DNA of 64,000 nucleotides from Denitrificimonas caeni DSM 24390 (GCF_000421765.1 NZ_ATXQ01000002.1:310001-374000), one strand, 5' to 3'. Positions 46,320-57,621 are shown, counted from the stretch's first letter. Numbers and translations: made by a program. The notes: generated from the letters alone by a model not told the origin.

Positions 46320-48136
46320 TGCTGACTGCCTTGCGTCGTGGTTGTTTATCACTCTGCGTCTTAGTCTGTAGCACGGCTGCATTGGCCGAGCCGCAACATG
46401 CCATGACGTTGTACGATGAAGCGCCTAAATATCCAAGCGACTTCACTCATTTTGACTACACCAATCCAGATGCGCCAAAAGGTGGCACCTTGCGTTTGGC
46501 CGGCCTCAATGGCTTTGACAGCCTTAATCCTTTTATTCCTAAAGGCAATGCCGGCGATCAGATTGGTTTACTTTACGACACCCTCACCTACCATTCCGCC
46601 GATGAGCCTTTTACTGAATACGGCCTGCTCGCTGAGCGTATTGAAAAAGCCGATGACCACAGCTTTGTCCGCTTTTATTTAAACCCCAAAGCACGCTTTA
46701 ATGATGGTCAGCCGGTGACCGCTGAAGATGTGCTGTTCACCTTTAACACCCTGATCGAAAAAGGCCATCCGCTGTATCGCCATTATTATGCTGATGTTGC
46801 TGAAGTGGTGGTGGAAAATCCACTGCAAGTACGCTTTGATTTTAAGCACAGTAATAACCGCGAATTACCCCTGATTTTAGGTCAGCTACAAATCTTGCCA
46901 AAACATTGGTGGGCAGAACGCGATTTCACTAAAACCAGCTTAACCGCGCCGTTAGGCAGTGGCCCGTACCGTCTAGTGCAGGTCGATGCCGGACGCAGTT
47001 TGCGCTATGAGCGGGTAAAAGACTGGTGGGGCAAAGATCTCCCGGTGTCGCGCGGACTTTACAATTTCAACACCATCTATATTGATTATTACCGCGATAT
47101 GTCAGTCGCGCTAGAAGCCTTTAAAGCCGGTCAGTTTGATTTCAACCTGGAATACTCGGCTAAAGATTGGGCCACTGGTTACAACTCTCCAGCACTGCGC
47201 AGCGGTGCGATTATCAAAAAGTCGATTAAGAACCACAACCCTGTCGGCATGCAGGGTTTTACTTTTAATTTACGCAAAAAAATGTTTCAAGACCCGCGCG
47301 TACGCCAAGCATTAAGCCTGTTATTTGATTTTGAGTGGACCAATAAACAGCTTTTTTATAGCTCTTATATCCGTACCCAAAGCTATTTTGAAAACTCGGA
47401 ACTGGCAGCTCGTGGCTTACCTTCAGAAGAAGAACTGGCGATTTTAGAGCCACTACGCGGTTCGATTCCTGAGCAAGTGTTTACCCAGGCTTACCAAACG
47501 CCGATCAGTGATGGCAGTGGCATTATTCGTGAGCGCCGTTTAGAAGCTTATCGCCTGCTGCAAGAAGCCGGCTACCGCATTGAAAATGATCAGATGGTCA
47601 ATGCTGAGGGTGAGCCGCTAGCTTTTGAGTTTATTATTGCTCAAGCCAACTTAGAGCGTGTCCTTCTACCCTTTAAGCGCAATCTTGCCGAACTGGGCAT
47701 TGAGATGACCATTCGCCGCGCCGATGTATCACAATACATCAACCGCATGCGCTCGCGGGATTTTGAGATGACCTCAAGTATTTGGTCGCAATCCAATTCA
47801 CCGGGCAATGAACAACGGGACTTTTGGCATTCCAGCAGTGTCGATAACCCCGGCAGCCGCAACTTTATTGGCCTGCAAGATCCTGCCATCGACAGCTTAG
47901 TTGAAGGTCTTATCAACGCGCCAAGCCGCGCCAGTTTAATCACCCATGCGCGCGCGTTGGATCGGGTTTTACTCTGGGGCCATTACGTGATTCCAAACTA
48001 CTACATCGACACTTGGCGGACAGCCTACTGGCAACACTTGGCACAACCCGAAGTGGCACCTTTGTATGATTACGGCTTAATGACCTGGTGGATTAAACCT
48101 GACGCAGCCCACCCCTCTACTGCGGCGGACGAATAA
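46316..48136 (+). CDS. nppA2: Peptide-type ABC importer binding protein 2 (NppA2-like)
   Basis: A 606-residue family 5 binding protein with a signal peptide ending in ALA. It is a close paralogue of its neighbour: both have the core [33 protein letters not shown] and [12 protein letters not shown] in the same order. CGGAG lies 6 bases before the start, and the ATG overlaps the upstream stop (ATGA), so the two are coupled. Two tandem binding proteins may broaden the range of ligands delivered to one permease. Confidence 0.9.
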   Translation: MMLTALRRGCLSLCVLVCSTAALAEPQHAMTLYDEAPKYPSDFTHFDYTNPDAPKGGTLRLAGLNGFDSLNPFIPKGNAGDQIGLLYDTLTYHSADEPFTEYGLLAERIEKADDHSFVRFYLNPKARFNDGQPVTAEDVLFTFNTLIEKGHPLYRHYYADVAEVVVENPLQVRFDFKHSNNRELPLILGQLQILPKHWWAERDFTKTSLTAPLGSGPYRLVQVDAGRSLRYERVKDWWGKDLPVSRGLYNFNTIYIDYYRDMSVALEAFKAGQFDFNLEYSAKDWATGYNSPALRSGAIIKKSIKNHNPVGMQGFTFNLRKKMFQDPRVRQALSLLFDFEWTNKQLFYSSYIRTQSYFENSELAARGLPSEEELAILEPLRGSIPEQVFTQAYQTPISDGSGIIRERRLEAYRLLQEAGYRIENDQMVNAEGEPLAFEFIIAQANLERVLLPFKRNLAELGIEMTIRRADVSQYINRMRSRDFEMTSSIWSQSNSPGNEQRDFWHSSSVDNPGSRNFIGLQDPAIDSLVEGLINAPSRASLITHARALDRVLLWGHYVIPNYYIDTWRTAYWQHLAQPEVAPLYDYGLMTWWIKPDAAHPSTAADE

Positions 48137-48138
48137 CT

Positions 48139-49227
48139 ATGCTGGCGTATATTTTTCGGCGTTTATTGCTGATCATTCCCACTTTGCTGGGCATTTTAGT
48201 GGTCAACTTTATTATTATTCAGGCAGCACCTGGCGGCCCTGTAGAACAAATGATTGCCAAACTGGAAGGCTTTGACGCAGCAGCAGGCGGAGCCACTGGG
48301 CGTATTTCCGGCGGTGGCTCGGAAGTTTCTAGTAGCGCCTCAGCCAACTATCGAGGCGCGCAAGGTTTAGATCCTGAGCTGATCTTGGAAATCGAGAAGA
48401 TGTATGGCTTTGATAAGCCGGCCATCGAGCGCTTTTGGATTATGCTAAAAAACTATGCGCACTTTGATTTTGGCAACAGTTTCTTCCGCGATGCCAAGGT
48501 GACTGATTTAATTCTTGAAAAAATGCCCGTCTCAATCTCGTTAGGGCTCTGGAGTACGCTGTTGATGTATATGATTTCCATACCGCTGGGGATCAGTAAA
48601 GCCGTACGCCACGGCAGCGCGTTTGATGTTTGGACCAGTTCGGCGATTATTTTAGGCTATGCGATCCCGGCCTTCTTGTTTGCAATTTTATTGGTGGTGG
48701 TGTTTGCCGGCGGTAGCTATTTAAGCTGGTTTCCGCTGCGCGGCCTGACCTCCAATAATTTTGAAGAGCTAAGCTTACTCGGTAAGCTCGGCGACTACTT
48801 CTGGCACTTAGCCTTGCCGGTCACCGCTCTGGTGATTGGTAACTTTGCCACGCTGACTTTACTGACTAAAAACAGTTTCTTGGATGAAATCAACAAGCAG
48901 TATGTGACCACCGCACGTGCCAAAGGCTTGCCAGAAAATAAAGTCTTGTACGGCCATGTATTTCGTAATGCCATGCTGATTATTATTGCCGGCTTCCCTG
49001 CGGCCTTTATCGGCATGTTTTTCACCGGCTCACTGCTAATTGAAGTGATTTTCTCGCTCGATGGCTTGGGTTTACTGAGTTTTGAAGCGGCAATTAATCG
49101 CGATTATCCGGTAGTGTTTGGTACGTTATTCTTATTCACTTTACTGGGTTTGCTGGTTAAATTAATCGGTGATATTACCTACACCTTGGTCGATCCGCGC
49201 ATCGACTTCAGCAGTCGGGGGAACTGA
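48139..49227 (+). CDS. nppB: ABC importer permease, YejB/NppB-like
   Basis: A 362-residue inner-membrane permease of the DppB/OppB type with about six helices. The N-terminal [19 protein letters not shown], an insert of about 60 residues rich in Gly and Ser, and the EAA-type segment [22 protein letters not shown] are visible. It starts 3 bases after nppA2 and ends just before nppC. The YejB-like insert supports assignment to the Yej/Npp class of oligopeptide importers. Confidence 0.93.
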   Translation: MLAYIFRRLLLIIPTLLGILVVNFIIIQAAPGGPVEQMIAKLEGFDAAAGGATGRISGGGSEVSSSASANYRGAQGLDPELILEIEKMYGFDKPAIERFWIMLKNYAHFDFGNSFFRDAKVTDLILEKMPVSISLGLWSTLLMYMISIPLGISKAVRHGSAFDVWTSSAIILGYAIPAFLFAILLVVVFAGGSYLSWFPLRGLTSNNFEELSLLGKLGDYFWHLALPVTALVIGNFATLTLLTKNSFLDEINKQYVTTARAKGLPENKVLYGHVFRNAMLIIIAGFPAAFIGMFFTGSLLIEVIFSLDGLGLLSFEAAINRDYPVVFGTLFLFTLLGLLVKLIGDITYTLVDPRIDFSSRGN

Positions 49228-49228
49228 T

Positions 49229-50248
49229 ATGGCGCTTTCTCCGATCAACCAACGCCGTTTTGCGCTGTTCAAAGAACATAAGCGCGGCTGGTTTTCCTTA
49301 TGGATCTTTCTCGGTTTATTTATTCTATCGCTGGGCGCAGAGTTCATTGCCAACGATAAACCGCTGCTGGTGCAGTATGACGGTGCACTGTACTTTCCAG
49401 TGCTCAAGCGTTATCCAGAAACTGCTTTCGGTGGCGAGTTTCCGTTACAAGCCAATTATAAAAGCCCATATATCGAAGAGCTGATCGCGGAAAAAGATGG
49501 TTGGATGCTGTGGCCGATCATTCCATTTAACTACTCCAGCATCAATTACGATCTGCAAGTGCCAGCCCCAGCACCGCCCTCGTCGCAAAACTGGCTGGGC
49601 ACCGATGACCAAGGCCGTGATGTCTTGGCTAGGGTGATTTACGGCTTCCGTATTTCGGTGTTATTTGCTCTGACATTAACCTTAGTCAGCTCAGTGATTG
49701 GCGTCTTTGTTGGCGCTTTGCAGGGCTTTTATGGTGGATGGGTAGATTTGGTCGGCCAGCGCTTTTTAGAAGTCTGGTCGGGACTGCCGGTCCTGTACCT
49801 GTTGATTATTATGGCCAGCTTTATTCAGCCTAATTTCTGGTGGCTACTGGGAATCATGTTGTTATTTTCTTGGATGAGCTTGGTTGATTTGGTTCGCGCG
49901 GAGTTTTTACGTGGCCGTAATCTGGAATATGTTCGTGCGGCACGCGCCTTAGGCATGCAAAACAGTGCGATTATGTTCCGCCATATTCTGCCCAACGCGA
50001 TGGTCTCAACCATTACTTTCTTGCCTTTTATTTTAACTGGCGCAATTGGCACATTAACCGCTTTGGATTTCTTAGGTTTTGGTTTACCGCCAGGCTCACC
50101 CTCACTGGGTGAATTGGTGGCGCAAGGTAAATCCAACTTACAGGCACCTTGGCTGGGTATCAGCGCTTTTACGGTCTTGGCATTGATGCTGAGTTTATTA
50201 GTATTTATTGGTGAGGCTGCCCGTGATGCATTCGACCCAAGAAAATAA
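49229..50248 (+). CDS. nppC: ABC importer permease, YejE/NppC-like
   Basis: A 339-residue permease of the DppC/OppC type. The N-terminal LSPINQRRFALFKEHKRGW is family-typical, as is the periplasmic loop of about 90 residues (YFPVLKRYPETAFGGEFP). The EAA-type segment is VRAARALGMQNSAIMFRHILPNA. ATG at 49229 follows GGGGGA and the nppB stop by one base. Its end overlaps the nppD start by 23 bases. Confidence 0.93.
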   Translation: MALSPINQRRFALFKEHKRGWFSLWIFLGLFILSLGAEFIANDKPLLVQYDGALYFPVLKRYPETAFGGEFPLQANYKSPYIEELIAEKDGWMLWPIIPFNYSSINYDLQVPAPAPPSSQNWLGTDDQGRDVLARVIYGFRISVLFALTLTLVSSVIGVFVGALQGFYGGWVDLVGQRFLEVWSGLPVLYLLIIMASFIQPNFWWLLGIMLLFSWMSLVDLVRAEFLRGRNLEYVRAARALGMQNSAIMFRHILPNAMVSTITFLPFILTGAIGTLTALDFLGFGLPPGSPSLGELVAQGKSNLQAPWLGISAFTVLALMLSLLVFIGEAARDAFDPRK

Positions 50249-51866
50249 AGTGGAACAACTGCTCAGCATTGAAGACTTATCCGTTGAGTTTATCAGCGGC
50301 GAGAACGTACAGCGCGCAGTCAACAACATCAGTTTCAGCATTCATAAAGGTGAAACACTGGCGCTGGTTGGCGAAAGTGGTTCAGGCAAGTCGGTCACTG
50401 CGCACTCTATTTTGCGCTTACTGCCCTACCCGTTGGCACGTCATCCCAGCGGTAAGATTATCTATCAAGGCAAGGACTTGCTTGCTGCTGCGCCAGAGTA
50501 TTTGCGTAAAGTACGCGGCAACCGCATTGCGATGATTTTCCAAGAGCCGATGAGTTCGCTCAATCCTTTGCACACCATCGAAAAGCAGATCAATGAAATC
50601 CTGATTTTGCATAAAGGGATGAACGCCAAGCAAGCCTCAGTGCGCACACTAGAGCTACTTACTCTGGTCGAGATACCCAACCCCGCGCAGCGCATGAATT
50701 CCTACCCACACGAACTGTCTGGCGGACAACGTCAGCGTGTGATGATTGCCATGGCACTCGCCAATGAGCCGGAACTGCTGATTGCTGATGAACCGACTAC
50801 GGCGCTGGACGTTACTGTGCAGCAAACTATTTTAGAACTGCTCAGCGATTTACAAGAGCGTCTTGGCATGTCGATCTTATTGATCAGCCATGACTTGAAC
50901 TTAGTGCGGCGCGTCGCCCATCGTGTTTGCGTGATGCGCAACGGCGAAATTGTTGAGCAAGCCGCATGCGCTGAGATTTTTAGCAACCCACAGCACCCCT
51001 ATACGCAAGAACTGCTCGGCGCTGAGCCAAGCGGCACGCCAGTTCCGCATAGCCCGAGCGAGACGCTATTGGAAACCCGCGATTTACGTGTTTGGTTTCC
51101 GATCAAAAAAGGTATTTTTCAGCGCACTGCCGATTATATTAAAGCTGTTGATGGCATTAGTTTCACCTTGCAGCGCGGACAAACCCTTGGCGTCGTCGGC
51201 GAAAGCGGATCAGGTAAATCGACCCTAGGTTTAGCAATTTTGCGGCTAATCAATAGTAAAGGCGGCATTTTTTACGCAGGCAATGCCATCGACCAACTCT
51301 CGCAAAAAGAAATCCGACCACTGCGCCGCGACATTCAAGTGGTTTTTCAAGACCCATTTGGTAGCCTGAGCCCAAGAATGAGCGTCTCAGATATCATTGG
51401 CGAAGGTTTGCATATCCACAAGATGGGCAATGCACAGGAACAAGAGCAAGCAATCATCGCTGCGTTGCAAGAAGTGGGCCTCGATCCAGACACACGGCAC
51501 CGCTATCCCCATGAATTTTCTGGGGGACAACGGCAACGTATTGCGATTGCGCGCGCCTTGGTACTGAAGCCGAAGCTGATTGTTTTAGATGAACCCACCT
51601 CAGCGCTGGACCGCACTGTACAGCGTCAAGTGGTGGAATTGCTGCGTAATTTGCAGCTGAAATACAATTTGACCTATGTGTTTATTAGCCATGACTTGGC
51701 AGTGGTCAAAGCCCTCAGTCACCATTTATTGGTGATGCGTCAGGGGCAAGTGATTGAACAAGGTGCTGCAGCAAGTATTTTTGCAGCGCCGCAACAAACC
51801 TATACACAGCAGTTGCTCGCAGCGGCATTTATAAATAGCTCGCAGCAGCAAACGCATGATTATTGA
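50226..51866 (+). CDS. nppD: ABC importer double ATPase, YejF/NppD-like
   Basis: A 546-residue protein with two fused ABC ATPase domains. The first has Walker A GESGSGKSVT, signature LSGGQRQRV and Walker B LLIADEPTTALD. The second has GESGSGKSTL, FSGGQRQRI and LIVLDEPTSALD. It energises the Npp importer. ATG at 50226 or GTG at 50250 could be the start. fabI follows after only 19 bases, so it may also be transcribed from this operon. Confidence 0.95.
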   Translation: MHSTQENKVEQLLSIEDLSVEFISGENVQRAVNNISFSIHKGETLALVGESGSGKSVTAHSILRLLPYPLARHPSGKIIYQGKDLLAAAPEYLRKVRGNRIAMIFQEPMSSLNPLHTIEKQINEILILHKGMNAKQASVRTLELLTLVEIPNPAQRMNSYPHELSGGQRQRVMIAMALANEPELLIADEPTTALDVTVQQTILELLSDLQERLGMSILLISHDLNLVRRVAHRVCVMRNGEIVEQAACAEIFSNPQHPYTQELLGAEPSGTPVPHSPSETLLETRDLRVWFPIKKGIFQRTADYIKAVDGISFTLQRGQTLGVVGESGSGKSTLGLAILRLINSKGGIFYAGNAIDQLSQKEIRPLRRDIQVVFQDPFGSLSPRMSVSDIIGEGLHIHKMGNAQEQEQAIIAALQEVGLDPDTRHRYPHEFSGGQRQRIAIARALVLKPKLIVLDEPTSALDRTVQRQVVELLRNLQLKYNLTYVFISHDLAVVKALSHHLLVMRQGQVIEQGAAASIFAAPQQTYTQQLLAAAFINSSQQQTHDY

Positions 51867-51885
51867 TTGAAGAAGAGGAAGTATC

Positions 51886-52683
51886 ATGGGTTTCATGACC
51901 GGTAAACGCGTTTTAATCGTTGGCGTAGCCAGCAAATTATCCATTGCTTCAGGCATTGCAGCCGCCATGCACCGCGAAGGCGCAGAGTTGGCTTTCACCT
52001 ATCAAAATGAAAAGCTGCAAAAGCGTGTTGAAGGCTTTGCCGAAACCTGGGGCTCATCCGCTGACCTGTGCTTCCCTTGCGATGTTGCTAATGATGACGA
52101 TATTGACAACGTATTTACTGAACTGGCGAAAAAGTGGGACGGTTTAGACTGTATCGTGCACTCAGTCGGTTTTGCCCCAGGCGATCAACTCGACGGCGAC
52201 TTTACTGAAGTCACCACCCGCGAAGGCTTTAAGATTGCTCACGATATCAGCGCCTATAGCTTTATTGCTTTAGCTAAAGCCGGTCGCAGCATGATGCAAG
52301 GCCGCAATGGTAGCTTACTGACCCTAACTTACTTAGGTGCAGAGCGCACCATGCCGAACTACAACGTTATGGGCATGGCTAAAGCCAGCCTAGAGGCCGG
52401 TGTGCGTTACTTAGCCGGTAGCTTAGGTGCTGAAGGCACTCGCGTGAATGCGGTCTCTGCAGGTCCGATCCGCACCCTCGCCGCATCTGGCATTAAGAGC
52501 TTTCGTAAAATGCTCGCTGCCAATGAGAAACAAACCCCTTTGCGTCGCAACGTGACCATTGATGAAGTCGGTAATGCCGGTGCATTTTTATGCTCGGACT
52601 TAGCCTCAGGTATCAGCGGTGAAATCATGTACGTCGATGGTGGCTTCAATACCACGGCGATGGGTAACATCGAAGAAGACTGA
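51886..52683 (+). CDS. fabI: Enoyl-ACP reductase FabI (NADH)
   Basis: A 265-residue short-chain dehydrogenase-like reductase that completes each round of fatty acid elongation. The N-terminal [13 protein letters not shown] nucleotide-binding segment and the active-site pattern Tyr149...Tyr159...Lys166 ([20 protein letters not shown] region) match FabI. AGAGGAAG precedes the ATG. It sits between the npp operon and a convergent terminator shared with ppiD. Confidence 0.97.
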   Translation: MGFMTGKRVLIVGVASKLSIASGIAAAMHREGAELAFTYQNEKLQKRVEGFAETWGSSADLCFPCDVANDDDIDNVFTELAKKWDGLDCIVHSVGFAPGDQLDGDFTEVTTREGFKIAHDISAYSFIALAKAGRSMMQGRNGSLLTLTYLGAERTMPNYNVMGMAKASLEAGVRYLAGSLGAEGTRVNAVSAGPIRTLAASGIKSFRKMLAANEKQTPLRRNVTIDEVGNAGAFLCSDLASGISGEIMYVDGGFNTTAMGNIEED

Positions 52684-52710
52684 GTTTTCTCAAACGATGT
52701 TTCCTGAGCA

Positions 52711-52742
52711 ACAAAAAACCCGCTTGAAAGCGGGTTTTTTGT
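52711..52742. terminator. Bidirectional terminator between fabI and ppiD
   Basis: ACAAAAAACCCGCT pairs with AGCGGGTTTTTTGT around a TGAA-like loop. The A and T runs flank the G+C stem, so it ends both fabI and ppiD transcripts. Confidence 0.9.
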
Positions 52743-52758
52743 ACTTACAATTCAACGC

Positions 52759-54627
52759 TTAAAAACGTTGAATTTTTGCGTCCAACTCAAGTTGCTGGAG
52801 GAATGCATTGAAGTCGACTTGACCAGCACGTGAGGCAAGAATGTCTCGGTACTGCTTCAATTCGCTGCCGTTCAGTGACACATCTGCAGCATTGACGCCG
52901 GTTAGGCGCACAACCACATAGTCACCATTACCGAGGTTTAAACCTGCAAACTTAGCAGCACCCGCCTCTGGCTTAGGCATTTTAAACAGCGCTTGTAACA
53001 CTTCAGGATCAATATTCTCTTGACCACGCGTCGCTGCTTCTACCACCTGCCAAGTCTCTTGCTGGGCTTGTTCAACCGAAGCTTTACCTTCTTGTAAACT
53101 GCTTAGCAATGCTTCACCTTGGCTCCGAGCCTGTTCAATCGCACGCTTGGCAATCAATTGCTCACGAATCTGCGTACTGACTTCAGCAAAATCAATGGGC
53201 TCTGGACGCTTATGCTCTTTAACACGCAGCACCACTGTGGTTTCTGGATCAAGCTCGATAGCTGTACTGTTAGCGCCCTCTTCGAGGACCTCAGTGCTAA
53301 ATGCTGCTTGCAATACCTGACGATTAGCAAACAAACCATCCAGTCCTTCACGACCAAAAGGTTCACTGACTTTAATCTCTAAACCCAACTCGCTGGCGGG
53401 TTGCTGCAGATCAGCCGACTCATAAGCTGCGCTTTCTAAGTCGCGAACGGCTTCTACAAAGCGCTGTTCAACTTCTTGGGTTTTTAGATCTTGGCTCAAC
53501 TTCTCTTTCAAACTGGCAAAGGTTGGAATGTCCGCTGCTTGCACATCAAGCAACTTAATCACATGCCAGCCGTAGTCGGTACGCACTGGGACAGAAACCT
53601 GCTCTTTCTCAAGCGCATATAAAGCGTCTTCAAATGCTGGTTCATAGACACCTTTTGCGGCAAAGCCTAGATCACCGCCTTGCTCGGCAGAACCTATGTC
53701 ATCAGACATCTCTTTCGCTACCACAGCAAAGTCTTCGCCAGCATTGATGCGCTCAATTGCACTCTGCGCTGCTGCTTTGGCTTGAGCATCAGTCACTTCA
53801 CCTGACACTTCAAAGAGGATATGTGCCGCATGACGCTGCTCCGCAAGGTTAGCGATTTCCGCTTGATACATCTCTTGAAGTGCTGCGTCATCCACAGCGA
53901 CCTGATCAAAGAAGGCTTTCTTATCCAGCTCAATGTACTCAACTACAATTTGCTCTGGAGTTAAAAACTCAGAAGCATTATCGCTGTAGTAAGCCTTAGC
54001 TTCTTCATCAGTGACCGTTACTTTATCCAACCCTGGTTTGATGGTCAGCATGGCAAAGTCACGGGTTTGACGCTCTAGGTCAGCAAAAGCTTGCGCTTCT
54101 TGCTCGGTAACAAAAGTAGTCGCAGCAATCCCTGCACGCAATTGTCCGGTGCGCATCTCTTGCTCGATCATCTGTCTAAACTGCAAACGGGTGTAACCCA
54201 TTTGACGAATCACCTGATCAAAACGATCGGCATTAAACTTGCCATCAACCTGGAACTCAGGCGCCAGTAAAATAAACTGATCAATTAAGGCGCTAGAAAA
54301 AGCGAAGCCTGACTGATCCGCTGCTTGCACCAGTAACTTACGTGAAATAAGACCTTTCAATGCCGCTTCTGAAAGTAATGCGTCATCAATCAGGCTGGCA
54401 TCAAAATCTTTCCCAAATTGCTGCAACAGTTGCCTGCGCTGAAGATTTTTTGCTTCAGCTAATGCATCGAGGGTAATTTCTTCACCGTTAACTTTGGCAG
54501 CATTATTACTGTTGCTGGTTGAACCTAAAATGGCATCAAAACCAGTAAAAGCAAACAGCACGACAATCAAACCAATAATGGATTTAGAGATCCACCCCGT
54601 AGAGTTATCTCGAATATTCTGCAGCAT
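52759..54627 (-). CDS. ppiD: Periplasmic folding chaperone / PPIase-like PpiD
   Basis: A 622-residue inner-membrane-anchored protein that faces the periplasm and assists folding of exported proteins near the Sec translocon. A single N-terminal membrane helix (about 15-35) follows MLQNIRDNSTGWISK. A SurA-like helical region and a parvulin domain (about 265-355; HAAHILFE, GGDLGF, VRTDYGWHVIKLL) are seen. It follows hupB on the same strand with a terminator between them. Confidence 0.95.
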   Translation of the reverse strand: MLQNIRDNSTGWISKSIIGLIVVLFAFTGFDAILGSTSNSNNAAKVNGEEITLDALAEAKNLQRRQLLQQFGKDFDASLIDDALLSEAALKGLISRKLLVQAADQSGFAFSSALIDQFILLAPEFQVDGKFNADRFDQVIRQMGYTRLQFRQMIEQEMRTGQLRAGIAATTFVTEQEAQAFADLERQTRDFAMLTIKPGLDKVTVTDEEAKAYYSDNASEFLTPEQIVVEYIELDKKAFFDQVAVDDAALQEMYQAEIANLAEQRHAAHILFEVSGEVTDAQAKAAAQSAIERINAGEDFAVVAKEMSDDIGSAEQGGDLGFAAKGVYEPAFEDALYALEKEQVSVPVRTDYGWHVIKLLDVQAADIPTFASLKEKLSQDLKTQEVEQRFVEAVRDLESAAYESADLQQPASELGLEIKVSEPFGREGLDGLFANRQVLQAAFSTEVLEEGANSTAIELDPETTVVLRVKEHKRPEPIDFAEVSTQIREQLIAKRAIEQARSQGEALLSSLQEGKASVEQAQQETWQVVEAATRGQENIDPEVLQALFKMPKPEAGAAKFAGLNLGNGDYVVVRLTGVNAADVSLNGSELKQYRDILASRAGQVDFNAFLQQLELDAKIQRF

Positions 54628-54683
54628 GCATCCCCCGATGTCGCTATTAAAAATAGCTGTGCATTATGGGTAGGGCTAATAAA

Positions 54684-54713
54684 ACAAAGGCGCACCGAAT
54701 GATGCGCCTTTGT
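54684..54713 (-). terminator. Terminator after hupB
   Basis: ACAAAGGCGCA pairs with TGCGCCTTTGT (11 bp, 8-base loop). On the minus strand it is followed by TTTATT. It separates hupB from ppiD, so ppiD needs its own promoter within 54628-54683. Confidence 0.85.
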
Positions 54714-54812
54714 ATTCAGTGATACGCGTAAAGCCTGCGCTTTCTATTTTAAGCAGCAAATAGAACGTACCAGTCACACCAGCTTTACAACCAATGTGTA
54801 AGAAGCGCTTAG

Positions 54813-55088
54813 TTAACCGTTAACCGCGTCTTTCAGTGCTTTACCTGCTTTAAAGCCAGGAATTTTTGCTGCTGCAATTTCAATTGGGTTACCAGTCTGA
54901 GGATTACGGCCTGTGCGCGCAGCACGATCCTTAACAGCAAAAGTACCAAAACCAACCAACACTACTGAATCACCTTCTTGCAAGGCACCAGTGATGCTTT
55001 CGATAACTGCATCTAATGCGCGTCCTGCAACGGCTTTAGGAATATCTGCCGAAGCAGCAACTTTATCAATCAACTCTGACTTGTTCAC
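54813..55088 (-). CDS. hupB: DNA-binding protein HU-beta
   Basis: A 91-residue HU protein, one of the main nucleoid-binding proteins. It starts [19 protein letters not shown]; the DNA-binding beta arm is [22 protein letters not shown] and the helix ends [11 protein letters not shown]. The length is as expected. It follows lon by 136 bases and has its own terminator, matching an independent, abundant transcript. Confidence 0.97.
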   Translation of the reverse strand: MNKSELIDKVAASADIPKAVAGRALDAVIESITGALQEGDSVVLVGFGTFAVKDRAARTGRNPQTGNPIEIAAAKIPGFKAGKALKDAVNG

Positions 55089-55224
55089 TCGTAAGTCCCC
55101 TTAGGTTTCTTAAATAATTATAATTGCAATTTTGATTCATACAAAACAGCTTTGCTTTCAATCAAAAGACACGGACACCACGCTTTATAGCAAGGTGTCG
55201 AAAAGCATGTCAACCACAACAGTA

Positions 55225-57621
55225 TTAATGGGTACTGATGCGATCAGTCGCTTCAGTTTCTCGCGACTCATCCTTCATTAATAATTCAGATGCGACATCA
55301 GACAATGGGTCTGGCATGTATTGCAGCGCAATTTGCAGTACCTCGTCAATCCATTTTACTGGCTTGATGTCTAAATCGGCCTTTATATTAGCTGGTATTT
55401 CCTTCAAGTCACGTACATTTTCTTCAGGGATGATAACTGTTTTAATTCCACCACGGTGTGCGGCAAGTAGTTTTTCTTTCAAACCACCAATTGCCAGCAC
55501 TTGGCCACGCAAAGTAATCTCACCGGTCATGGCCACATCAGCGCGCACCGGGATCTTAGTCAATGCCGACACAAGCGCCGTACACATGCCTATACCGGCA
55601 CTTGGTCCATCCTTAGGGGTAGCGCCCTCTGGCATGTGCAAATGCACGTCACTCTTCTCGTAGAAGTCAGGAGCGATGCCTAATAACTGCGCGCGGCTGC
55701 GTACAACGGTCAGAGCTGCAGTCATTGATTCAACCATCACATCGCCAAGCGAGCCGGTTTTGATCAACTGGCCCTTACCTGGCACGACTGCAGATTCGAT
55801 GGTTAACAACACGCCACCGACTGAAGTCCAAGCTAAACCTGTGACCTGCCCGACCTGATCTTCTAGCTCAGCAGAGCCATAAGTATATTTTTGCACACCT
55901 AAATAATGCTCTAAATCATCAGCCGTCACCGTGACTTTAATTTTTTTCTGCGCGGATTGTTCTTTCACCACTTTGCGACACACTTTCGCAATTTGACGTT
56001 CTAAACCACGCACACCAGCTTCACTGGTGTACAGGCGCACAACATTAAGCATTGCATCTGACTCAAAAATCAGCTCTGCATCTTTTAAGCCATTGGCTTT
56101 CAGCTGCTTGCTGACTAAGTATTTTTTAGCAATATTGAGCTTTTCATCTTCGGTGTAACCCGGCAGACGAATCACTTCCATACGGTCTAATAACGGACCT
56201 GGAATATTCATTGAGTTGGCGGTACAAACGAACATCACATCCGATAAATCGTAATCCACTTCTAGATAGTGGTCGTTGAAGCTATGGTTTTGCTCTGGAT
56301 CGAGTACTTCCAGCAATGCAGAGGCTGGATCACCACGCATGTCTTGACCCATCTTGTCGATTTCATCAAGCAAGAATAATGGATTACGCACACCAACTTT
56401 GCTTAAACGCTGAATGATTCGACCCGGCATCGCACCAATATAAGTACGGCGGTGACCTCGAATTTCTGCTTCATCGCGCACGCCGCCGAGGGCCATACGG
56501 ATGTATTTACGATTGACCGAACGGGCAATCGACTCCGCTAGAGAGGTTTTACCCACGCCCGGCGGACCAACTAAGCAAAGAATCGGACCTTTAAGTTTTT
56601 TAACGCGCTTTTGCACGGCTAAATACTCAAGGATGCGCTCCTTCACTTCTTCAAGACCAAAATGGTCAGCTTCAAGAATTTCTTCAGCGCGCTGCAAATC
56701 TAAGCGCACCTTACTCTTGGATTTCCAAGGGGTGTTGATTAACCAATCTAAATAGGTTCGCACCACCGATGCTTCGGCAGACATAGGTGACATTTGCTGC
56801 AGTTTTTTCAACTCAGCATGGGCTTTGGCGAGCGCTTCTTCGCTCATGCCAGCATCATCAATGCGCTGTTTTAGCACATCCATGTCATTTTGACCGTCTT
56901 CGCCTTCACCGAGCTCTTTTTGAATGGCTTTCATTTGCTCATTCAAATAATACTCGCGCTGACTGCGCTCCATTTGCTTTTTCACGCGACCACGGATGCG
57001 TTTTTCAACATTAAGCAATTCAAGCTCAGTGTCGAGCACACCCAAGAGCAAATCGACACGCTCAGCAATATCGAGACGGTCCAGCACTGTTTGCTTCTGT
57101 CCGAGCTTGAGGGTCATTTGCGCAGCTATTGAGTCGCTCAAGCGGCCGACGTCATCAATTTCACCCAGCGTCGCTAAAGCTTCAGCAGGGACTTTCTTGC
57201 TTTGCTGCACAAACGACTCAAAGTGCTCGAATAAAGTATGGCGCAGCACTTCATTTTCAGTGGTGCTGGCGGGTTCTTCGTTATGCAACTGTACTTGCGC
57301 GCGCAAGTAGTCGTCACCGGCCAATCCTTCAATAATTTCGCCACGCTGCTCACCTTCAGCCAGCACTTTAACAGTACCGTCAGGCAACTTCAGCAGTTGT
57401 AAAATCGTGGCGACGGTACCCACTGTATACAGGGCATCTAGTTTTGGATCGTTGTCTGCAGGTTGCTGCTGCGCAATCAGAAGGATTTTCTTATCGCCTT
57501 CCATCGCAGCTTCTAATGCTGCAATTGATTTTTCACGCCCAACAAATAAGGGAATAACCATGTGTGGATAAACCACAACATCTCGCAATGGCAGTAACGG
57601 CAATTCGATGATTGTCTTCAT
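55225..57621 (-). CDS. lon: ATP-dependent protease Lon
   Basis: A 798-residue Lon protease that degrades misfolded and regulatory proteins. The N-terminal substrate domain begins ELPLLPLRDVVVYPHMVIPLFVG. The AAA+ module has Walker A GPPGVGKTS (about 355). The serine of the catalytic dyad is in KDGPSAGIGM and the lysine in GGLKEKLLAAHRGG. A heat-shock promoter match precedes it and a clpX terminator lies upstream, so it is transcribed separately. Confidence 0.97.
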   Translation of the reverse strand: MKTIIELPLLPLRDVVVYPHMVIPLFVGREKSIAALEAAMEGDKKILLIAQQQPADNDPKLDALYTVGTVATILQLLKLPDGTVKVLAEGEQRGEIIEGLAGDDYLRAQVQLHNEEPASTTENEVLRHTLFEHFESFVQQSKKVPAEALATLGEIDDVGRLSDSIAAQMTLKLGQKQTVLDRLDIAERVDLLLGVLDTELELLNVEKRIRGRVKKQMERSQREYYLNEQMKAIQKELGEGEDGQNDMDVLKQRIDDAGMSEEALAKAHAELKKLQQMSPMSAEASVVRTYLDWLINTPWKSKSKVRLDLQRAEEILEADHFGLEEVKERILEYLAVQKRVKKLKGPILCLVGPPGVGKTSLAESIARSVNRKYIRMALGGVRDEAEIRGHRRTYIGAMPGRIIQRLSKVGVRNPLFLLDEIDKMGQDMRGDPASALLEVLDPEQNHSFNDHYLEVDYDLSDVMFVCTANSMNIPGPLLDRMEVIRLPGYTEDEKLNIAKKYLVSKQLKANGLKDAELIFESDAMLNVVRLYTSEAGVRGLERQIAKVCRKVVKEQSAQKKIKVTVTADDLEHYLGVQKYTYGSAELEDQVGQVTGLAWTSVGGVLLTIESAVVPGKGQLIKTGSLGDVMVESMTAALTVVRSRAQLLGIAPDFYEKSDVHLHMPEGATPKDGPSAGIGMCTALVSALTKIPVRADVAMTGEITLRGQVLAIGGLKEKLLAAHRGGIKTVIIPEENVRDLKEIPANIKADLDIKPVKWIDEVLQIALQYMPDPLSDVASELLMKDESRETEATDRISTH

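Noticed and set aside
55238-55663. 141-codon plus-strand frame opposite lon
   Set aside because: It is a shadow of the conserved Lon protease domain.
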